Shown: piece after piece, positions 30,447-37,657 of the stretch | How positions within the stretch are numbered: the first letter of the stretch is position 1 | Layout of the letters: the number at the start of each line of letters is the position of its first letter | Source: Hysterium pulicare CBS 123377 | Lineage: Eukaryota > Ascomycota > Dothideomycetes > Hysteriales > Hysteriaceae | DNA: 37,657 nt | Assembly: GCA_000467715.1 (NCBI GenBank) | Contig: AJFK01000750.1 | Location: forward strand, 1 to 37,657 | Direction of reading: 5' to 3' | The notes under the pieces: generated by a model | Told to the model about the DNA's origin: nothing | Seen by the model: the letters and a program-made list of their open reading frames with translations, nothing else | Database searches by the model: none | Made by a program: the position numbers and the translations under genes

Positions 30447-33400
30447 AAGTCAAGCCGCCGGCGAGGCATGACATCCCCAACGTGCGCAATCTGCTTGCTT
30501 TTGATCCTCCATTCTCCATCGTATGGTGTTCTGGGATTTGGGGTAATGGAACGAACTGGGGTTGGACTGGATTTCTTTCTTTCGAAGACTACCTTTCACA
30601 CTCGCCCTCTCAATGTATTCATCGTCTTTGCCGGCATTGGAATCATCAGGCATGGCGTCCAGGGACTACGGAGTTCAGGGATTTGATTGGGCTTTTACAT
30701 CCCCTTATCTTAACCTTCTTCATCGAGAACTGTACGTTTTGGCAAGCAGTGCCCTAAAACCCGAACCGTACAATTGGTTCTAATTTTCCAATCACTCACT
30801 CACTATCATGACACGGACAACGTGCTGCCACGTACCCGGCATGCGAAATTAGACCACTTGATAGCCTGTATCGCAAGACTATAAAAGCGAAGCATCGTGT
30901 CCCATACCGGGTCGAGCTAAGCGGTGTTTGCTTCAGTCGCCCAATGCAGCCTTAACCCACGTTCGTCCCCTCGAAATATTGCTTGCAGCTCGCACATGCA
31001 TCTTACAAGGTCTACTACCCCCTGCATAACGCTGGCATATATCCTGCATGATGTTGTGACCAAGCCATGCGTCGCGGGTGTGGGTTTTGGATTTCTTGAT
31101 AGGACCGCACGGAACGCCAGGTGTCTAGGGCTGAGAGGCGGCTGTTAATTGGGAATTGATGTCATTCAGCATTCCAGCGTGATCGCTACAGCTCAATGTA
31201 CAGGTAAGATACTCTTCAAATTGATACTTGAGGTTGTCGTGGCTCATCATGACTGGAAAAGGTTAGACGGCCCGCTATTACAAAAAGGGGCAAGCTCATT
31301 GTTATTAAATATCTGGGCGCTTGCTCACCGTTCACACTCCCTCGACGTTTATCTCAACGACAGGTACTGTCCATGTTGTTAACTCTCGTTATACGCTCAT
31401 ACAAAGGTTCTTCATCCATCGAGGGGCTCTCGTTCTGTCAGGTCTTTAGGAGCACCGTCAAGCACGTTCACCACAAAGCGAATCCGAAGGCACCACATGA
31501 CTACCGAAGCCAACAATGCTTGCTTATTCTGTGACCAATAAGTCAAGCTTGTATTATCCTCAGCCATGGCAACTATCGCACCAACACAAAGGCATTGGGA
31601 TAACATCCTCTTCAATGCTCACGGACCCTAGGGTGAACCGTGGCGGCGGAACTGCACATCCGCGAGCCTATCCTTAGGTCCCATTACGCCCCATTACTGT
31701 GTACTGAACCTCACGCACTCTCTCATTAAAGCTTTCGCTATCAAACAGTCCCTGATACATACTGGTAATGTGAAACGTCTTCCAATCCTAGCCTCCATTT
31801 CTTCAATCTCAGGACCACAGTTATCCTGCCGAAGAACAGCGCGAGCTGCACCACGACCCCTGTAAGTAGAACTTGTATCACCCCGTGATATTACTCACAA
31901 CGCTAGCATTGACGCGTGTTTCTGGACAATTCAGTAATCATGGCATAATAGTCATCAAGCCACCTGCACTGTCTCCTACGCGACGGAAATGAGTTCGGGG
32001 ATCTGCAACTGGCTTGCTGAGTTGTCACTCGCGCATCCACACTCAAACTCTCATCTCGAGCATCCTTCGCGCTTTTACCGATCCAAATCATCAGTGACCT
32101 CATAAAACCTATATGAGGGGTAATATGAATGTCGTAAACCCTTCGATCCCATCAAGAAACGGGGTTGCCGAATTCTCCTAACCCTCTTTAAGAGCCGGAT
32201 ACATCTTCTCTTACTCGCGAACGTTGTTGAAAAGACTTTGAAGATGGCGTAAATGCGGTTCGCTTGTCCACATCGTGCAGAACAATCTTTGACGCTTCTT
32301 TCGCAGTCTGGATGTAAAATGATCTCTTAGGCATTCTACCAACGCACCAGACGAGCCGTCGTCTGCAAATCAAGGAACGGCCCGTCATGACTCCCTCACA
32401 AACCCCCGCAGCCTGCCTTACGACTACCCCACGGCCAGCTCTTCTGCAGGACCGCTTTGCTATGACTGTCAAAGCTCACATATCCACCAATGGAGCTTTC
32501 GTGGGCTGCAAGCGGCATCTGCAATGCCGACGAACTGGCCGAGCGGCCGCATATTCTCACATATGCTTCTAGGTTACTTCGTCAAATCAAGTGGTTTAGA
32601 TCCTGCCACCCTAGACCTTTCGTTTGTACGTCATGTACCAAGGCCATTGGACTACGCTTGGCGAGCTCCCACGGCAGGGCTGGCCCCAATCAGGAGTAAA
32701 TGCTTGAGATCAAAACCGATGAGAGGGCAGACAGGTTTGCACTGGCCTTCACTCTGGGACAGTTTGCCGATGCAATATGCAAGCCCCGTGTCATTTGGTG
32801 TGCCGGCAATGGAAGCGAAGAGCCTGCAGTTGACTATGTTCTCCCCGCCAGGACATCCGGTTTGTCGACTGATGCAGGATCACTAGGCGACTCCAAGCGC
32901 TGACACTTGTATCTGCAGGTTTTAACCTGCATCAGTAGTTGCGCTTAGACGACTCTGCGCCTTCACTGCCATGCATCTTTCTCACTCGAAGTCAACCTTC
33001 GAAAGGCGAAAGACCCTTCTCAATTGTACAACCGCATTTCCGACCATGCTTACGGCCTACCGCGACCTAGGGCTTTGAAGGTGTGCACAAGAGCATTGAG
33101 ACTGGGCCTTTCCTCTTTGTACGTTCTACAATTCGGCCACTGCATGACTGGAGAAAGCTAACACTTCGGGCCTCGCGCAGGTGTTCACCGTGCAGTAGCT
33201 GCAACGAATAGACCTTCCAGGTTGGCCGGACTACTTGCTATACCCCCCAATACCATCATTCGCAGAGCAATAGTTCGGGTCCTACGAAACCGCTCGCTGG
33301 TCGATAGCAGAAAGCAGCTGACACTATGTCTTCTCCAGGAGCGACGCCGTCTCGTAGATATGTGTTTAGACATTGGGGATACCTTCTTACCTACCTCCTC

Positions 33401-34708
33401 AGCGGAAAGCTTGCTCGATGATACATTAAAATGCTTGTTTGCAATGTTCCGACCACCTTTCACTTAAAACATCACTCCAGAGCTAGCTCATGGGATTCTT
33501 TTTGAATCCGGGCATCAATCGACGAATCCACTGACAACCTAATGTCTTCATTCTCCAGCCCCTTGGGAACTTCTGATGGCATAGAAGATGAGAATTACTA
33601 ACATCACTGATAGTGGCTAGTCATTCGACGGCTTTAGTACTCCCACCGTATTCGACCGTCATCATGTTGCTTCGCACCCAATGACGCCGTTTCTGCCGCT
33701 CTATCGACTGCATTGACAAAGCAAGACGCCTTCCTTAAACTCACACATCCTTTGGGTACCTATTTGGGGCAGAGCGATACCGAAGAAACAATTTCATGAG
33801 CCGAAGCGCCATCAGCCGCGAAATCTTACATATCTATACTTGTTCGGGCTTCGTCAGCTTCTGTGAATGTTCCTCAAAACAAATCCAATAGTGTTGGGAT
33901 GATTTCAGTCTCTCCTTGATTTGATTGCGGATTTCACCGCCCGATCGCGATTCCATTTTTCATGTTGGGGAAAAACCGAACACCCCGGGGATCTTTCTGT
34001 CTAGGACTTCATTTATGGATTGGATATGCGTCTTCCTGCCCAGGCTATCTTCTGGAGAGCATTAGGCCTCTATCGAAGGACTATGGATACATTCTCCTTG
34101 GTCAACTTGTCCGAGCTTGTTGGCTAGGTGGTTTACTTTGTCTACGTATGCGGATTGAAAACTGGAGAATAATCCGGGGAGTTTGGGTGTATCGCAAAGA
34201 ACTTCTTGAGCTTGAAGTTGCGATGCCCGAAGTACATCTCGGAACGGTTCCTATTCTAGACTTACCCCATGCCAACTTCTTGGATTCGGCTCGTTTAGGT
34301 CTGAAAATATTTAACAACCACAGTCATTGGTACCTATGGAGACCAGCATTGCCTCAGACCTTTCGAGATCTTGCTAACGATCCTTCTAGCCCGGATTCGC
34401 TTATCGTCTACTTTTTCATCTTCCCATACGATGCCAATGCGAGAGGTTTTCGAAGATCTCATCTACTTGAAAGCCTACAAGGGCCAGTTGTGCCACTACA
34501 ACGACACCTGTAGCCGAAACATACACTCTTCCCCATGCTGGTATCGGAACTGCAATTCGCATTTATTCGCCATGATTTCATCTCCAATCGTGCAACACTC
34601 CCAATCTGGGCAAATCCGGGCTTGGATCATTTTGGATCCGAGCGTCTTACGTGACCTAGACTGACTCTCTTCGATATAAATACCGCAACTTCGCCCCATA
34701 TAACTACT
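30447..34708. other. Gene-poor region of 4.3 kb
   Basis: No gene I can support. A TATA-like CTATAAAAG occurs at about 30882. Coding-like but unassignable stretches include a plus frame at 32700-32903 (reading EIKTDERADRFALAFTLGQF), a plus frame at 33222-33467 (reading LLAIPPNTIIRRAIVRVLRN), and a 183-codon plus frame at 33962-34513 with no known domain. At about 34645-34680 a block with CTTACGTG and then TCGATATAAA resembles the promoter part of the tandem units further right and may be a more diverged copy. Confidence 0.45.
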
Positions 34709-35019
34709 TTATTTCTTCACATTCAGCTTCGGTTCTGGTAGACTAAAGTGTCTTGGAGGTAGAGGGTCATACTCAAAAAATGATGCACTCAACAATGATG
34801 ACCTTGGCTTTTCCAGCCGGTCCATGGAGCTTGCAGATATTGGTCTCGTAGCTGGAGCTGATGGGCTCGCAAATACTGGATCAAAGAGACGATGTGGCGT
34901 AGAGAGCATCGCGGAGTGTTGGTCTGGTACGAAACTATGACGAGTTCTCCCTCGGCGGATCCGGAAGTTGTGATGTTCAGCCGCGATGTACCACAAAGTA
35001 ATGACAATGAGTATCAGTT
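34709..35019 (-). CDS. Possible 3' exon of a membrane protein gene
   Basis: On the minus strand a plausible acceptor (TTGTTCAG, ending at 35020) opens a frame of 103 codons to a TAA. It begins with a hydrophobic segment, LILIVITLWYIA, then a basic stop-transfer stretch (FRIRRGRTRH). After that comes a Ser/Pro-rich tail ending in EPKLNVKK. This is the layout of the last membrane helix and cytosolic tail of a fungal membrane protein. The sequence just upstream holds a second hydrophobic, protein-like piece (TSVIVVWVSNLLQLALKWLDP, about 35170-35240), but I cannot join it with confidence. It could be a real gene with unplaced introns, a relic, or chance. Confidence 0.28.
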
Positions 35020-36052
35020 CTGAACAATTATCATCATTATTATTAGTCTTATTTATTGATGACTGTTACCTCCATACCTCTGAGCACAATCTACCGCCTT
35101 CTATCTTTCGAGTTTTCTAGCCAAGTCCAAATAACCTTCCGAGTTGTTGTCTTATGGTCAACACCGGATCAAGCCATTTGAGTGCCAGTTGAAGCAGATT
35201 GGACACCCATACTACGATCACGGAAGTTGGAGTGGCAGCCCGGGACGTTATACATTTTGCCTACAGTGTTGTTGCACTCCACTCCCTGTGATCTGCGTTG
35301 TAAAGAAGTAATTTTACAGTCCTCAAGAGCGAAGATAAGACTTCTTATACGTTTTCTCAAACTTGAGAGATACCTATGTATTACATAACCACCTGCATTG
35401 ACCCATCTCTGGATCACGCTTTCATGTGCTCGCGATTCCTTACTAACCAGCTATTTATTCGAGAATATAAACGTCACCCTCCTGGTCCTCTTTCTTTACT
35501 CACGGCTGTCGGCCCACAGCCAAACTTCAACACCTCAAAGAAGAATGCGCGTTCTGCTTTCCGCCCACAGATTTACTCCGAAGGCTGATGATCAAAAGTC
35601 TGGAAGTCGATTCCATTGATGGGGAGGCCAAAACACATACTCATCGTATTGCCACATGCTGGCTCCCCAAATTCGTTCCGAATACGAACATATGTTTGGG
35701 AGACGGACCGGGCTTGCAAGATGATATCAATTAGTGGTTGTCGTGATTGTATGTTCAGAAGGGAAGGTTAGGGAGATGGGGAGGTGTTGGATTGGGTTGA
35801 AGTGTTGGTGATGGTGATATTGATGAAGATGATGCTACGAAAGAATGAAGATTACCATATTCTATATGCACTGATACTTCTTATTATTACATCCTTTTGC
35901 CGCCTTCTTCTACTTCAGTCCACGTCAACTACACTTACGAATACCGCAGATCTGTGCTCCGGCTCATCCCTCAAATATCGGACACCAATCTCGATTTCCG
36001 TCATGCTTTCACGGGCCAGACTTCTTACTCATCCACCAGATTAGTTCTGTCC

Positions 36053-36120
36053 TTTCGAATATATAAACCTCTCTCCCATTCCACGAACTTTTTTCTGCTA
36101 CTCACTCAATCTACTCCATA
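36053..36120 (+). promoter_or_regulatory. Core-promoter-like block of array unit 2
   Basis: TTTCGAATATATAAACC followed by a C/T-rich stretch ending in ACTCACTCAATC. The matching blocks of the other units lie at about 35457-35510, 36658-36720 and 37195-37260. TATA box plus pyrimidine-rich start region is the usual fungal core promoter layout. No intact downstream gene is seen. Confidence 0.45.
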
Positions 36121-37627
36121 ATTCAATTTGGGACAGCGAATACCAGAACCCGACACTCGTACAGCTGATGTCTGGACATGGTTTTTCAATATCAACGGAT
36201 ATGCAGCTAGATGGTCGGATCTTCCTGCTGTTGGTCATTCCAGTCCAAATGACCCAACTGCAACTCCGTAATGGTTCTCTTGTATGACCGAACTTTCAAC
36301 AACTGCGAAGTCTATCACCTATGGAAGTGGTGGATGGAACCAAAGCCGTCTGGACAAAGTTGCTATGAGTGGGAGCTGTGGGAGTGGTGGGTGGAAGCTA
36401 AAACATGCATACAAACGATGGATGGTATGGGCGTCGGCGTGGTTGTTGGAGAGTGTTTGAGTCTCGCTGACGCTGATGGCAAGGAAAGCATGATTTCATT
36501 TTCACTATTAAAGAAGCTTATTATCGTTCACTACTTCTACCACTTTCATCTGCTTTTCTACAGTCAATCCATGCTCACAGATACCGGCGAAGTGACACCT
36601 ACTTTTCGTTACTGTTTCACGTGCCTAGGCTTGTTACTCTTTCCCTAAAATTTTCTCTTTTCGAGTATATAACCCTCCTCTCTCCCCTTCCAATTCTACT
36701 CTTCACTCACTCCACCTCTCGTATTAGACCGAGGCGGCAAAACAACAGAAACGGACATACGTGGAGTACAATGTTTGGACTTGGCTCCATAATCACGAAG
36801 CCAAGGTCAACGATGTTCGGGTCTTGCTCGTGTCGGCCATTCTCGTTCAACTCCCGAACCACAAGCCACGCATGAACTTTCTAGGCCCACCAAACAACAT
36901 TTCGCCAACCCTTGTTATGAGCCATAGATCCATGATGGCAACTCAAGGTAGTCAAATCCACAAATGGAAGCGGAAATGGGATATCCGCGGGTTGTGACAT
37001 GTTAGTATTTATCGGGATAGGAGGTAATGAAGCATTTCATTTCCACGACATCTTGATGCGGTTTGTCATTAGAATCATCCCATTCTGCCAATTGATCCCC
37101 TTAACATACTCACAGATATAGCTAAATTGATAACCACGTTCTTGCACAGTTTCACGTGTTTAAGCCTTTTTACTAAGCGATAATATTTCCTTCCTATCCT
37201 TACATATATGAATCTCCTCATCTGTTGTTTCTACTTCTCCTACTCACTTAATCCGCCTCTGCCAATTCTAGGTGTCGAACACTAGAACGCTGCTATCTCT
37301 GCGGCTCATGTACGGATCCTGGCTCTCCAATAAGACTTCATCATGTCGCATGATGAGGTGGTTTACCCCCTAGAAGCAACTCTGGAGTGACGCTGTGCAG
37401 TAATCCAATATCATGTGGTCGGAAGATTTCTAGGAATTCTGGGCCAGAGTCAAAACCGCGAAAACGTACTATTAATGAGCGGAAGATCTCTGAGCAGTGG
37501 GCAGGATCCAAAAGCTTCTGCTCGAACTATGGATGGTGTGGGCGTGGTGTGCGGGAAGCGATTGACAAAGGAAGGAGGAATAGGGAAGTGAGAAATAGTA
37601 GGGACTGTGTTATGGTCTTGTTAATAC

Positions 37628-37657
37628 TGATGATGATGATGATGATGATGATGATGA
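37628..37657. repeat. Trinucleotide microsatellite (TGA)n
   Basis: Ten perfect TGA repeats run into the window end, so the true length is unknown. No coding frame supports it as a repeat within a protein. Confidence 0.9.

Larger units (their letters stand above)
35420..37657 (+). repeat. Tandem array of at least four diverged promoter-bearing units
   Basis: Units begin at a shared TTTCAYG block at 35420, 36007, 36615 and 37150 (periods 587, 608 and 535 bp); the last unit is cut by the window end. Each has, in order: TTTCAYGnG; a TTACT block 15-20 bases on; a TATATAA-like box (about 35465, 36061, 36666, 37203); and a CT-rich leader with TACTCACTnAATC or ACTCACTCC. Two units then share TnTGGACWTGG followed about 40 bases on by TCGGRTCTTSCT. 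A later block GATGGATGGTRTGGGCG is shared by units 2 and 4 (about 36419 and 37531). Copies are strongly diverged with indels, and no common intact frame runs through them. Confidence 0.6.

Noticed and set aside
33962-34513. 183-codon plus-strand open frame
   Set aside because: No recognisable domain, no convincing leader, unusual amino-acid make-up, and other frames over the same bases are also open; listed only as coding-like.
35110-36800. TTTGGACTTGG-like motif seen on the minus strand near 35117 and on the plus strand in the array units
   Set aside because: The match is only about a dozen bases without extension, so I do not call an inverted repeat.

Overview
The window looks like nuclear DNA of a filamentous ascomycete (Pezizomycotina; the gene types would suit Leotiomycetes, but that is only an inference). 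The evidence is many short introns (mostly 50-70 nt, GT-AG), C/T-rich leaders before start codons, and typical mould families: a fungal BTB protein, a PG/PI transfer protein, DUF2418/Nur1, GH5, an NmrA-like protein, a DUF1772 protein, a salicylate-hydroxylase-type flavoprotein and a cytochrome P450. I see no rRNA, tRNA or CRISPR and no recognisable transposase or reverse transcriptase.

Left part (about 0.7-8.4 kb) is gene-dense and mostly housekeeping: a BTB/POZ protein (-), an ML-domain lipid transfer protein (+), V-ATPase subunit F (-, four small exons, invisible as an open frame), Nur1-like nuclear rim protein (+, sharing a 308-bp promoter with VMA7) and a GNAT acetyltransferase (+).

Middle part (9.6-21.5 kb) is accessory: a secreted GH5 glycosidase, then NmrA-like, NTF2/SnoaL-like, DUF1772 (anthrone-oxygenase-like), FAD monooxygenase and P450 genes in a row. 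These five are the kinds of enzyme that tailor aromatic polyketides, but no polyketide synthase or other backbone enzyme lies in the window, so a pathway is only a hypothesis. Several genes here show a sharp internal switch from C-rich to G-rich on the coding strand.

Right part (21.5-37.7 kb) is gene-poor. It holds one conserved fungal gene of unknown function (26.9-28.3 kb, with signs of a compensated pair of frameshifts), a tiny stand-alone dsRNA-binding-fold protein rebuilt from three exons (29.9-30.4 kb), a possible 3' exon of a membrane protein (34.7-35.0 kb, -) and, from about 35.4 kb to the window end, a tandem array of at least four diverged units of 0.54-0.61 kb. Each unit carries a TATA-like box and a CT-rich leader. 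Long stretches of this part show only scattered, unassignable coding-like fragments.

Exon boundaries were placed by hand from splice signals, reading frame and family resemblance. No search or alignment was run.
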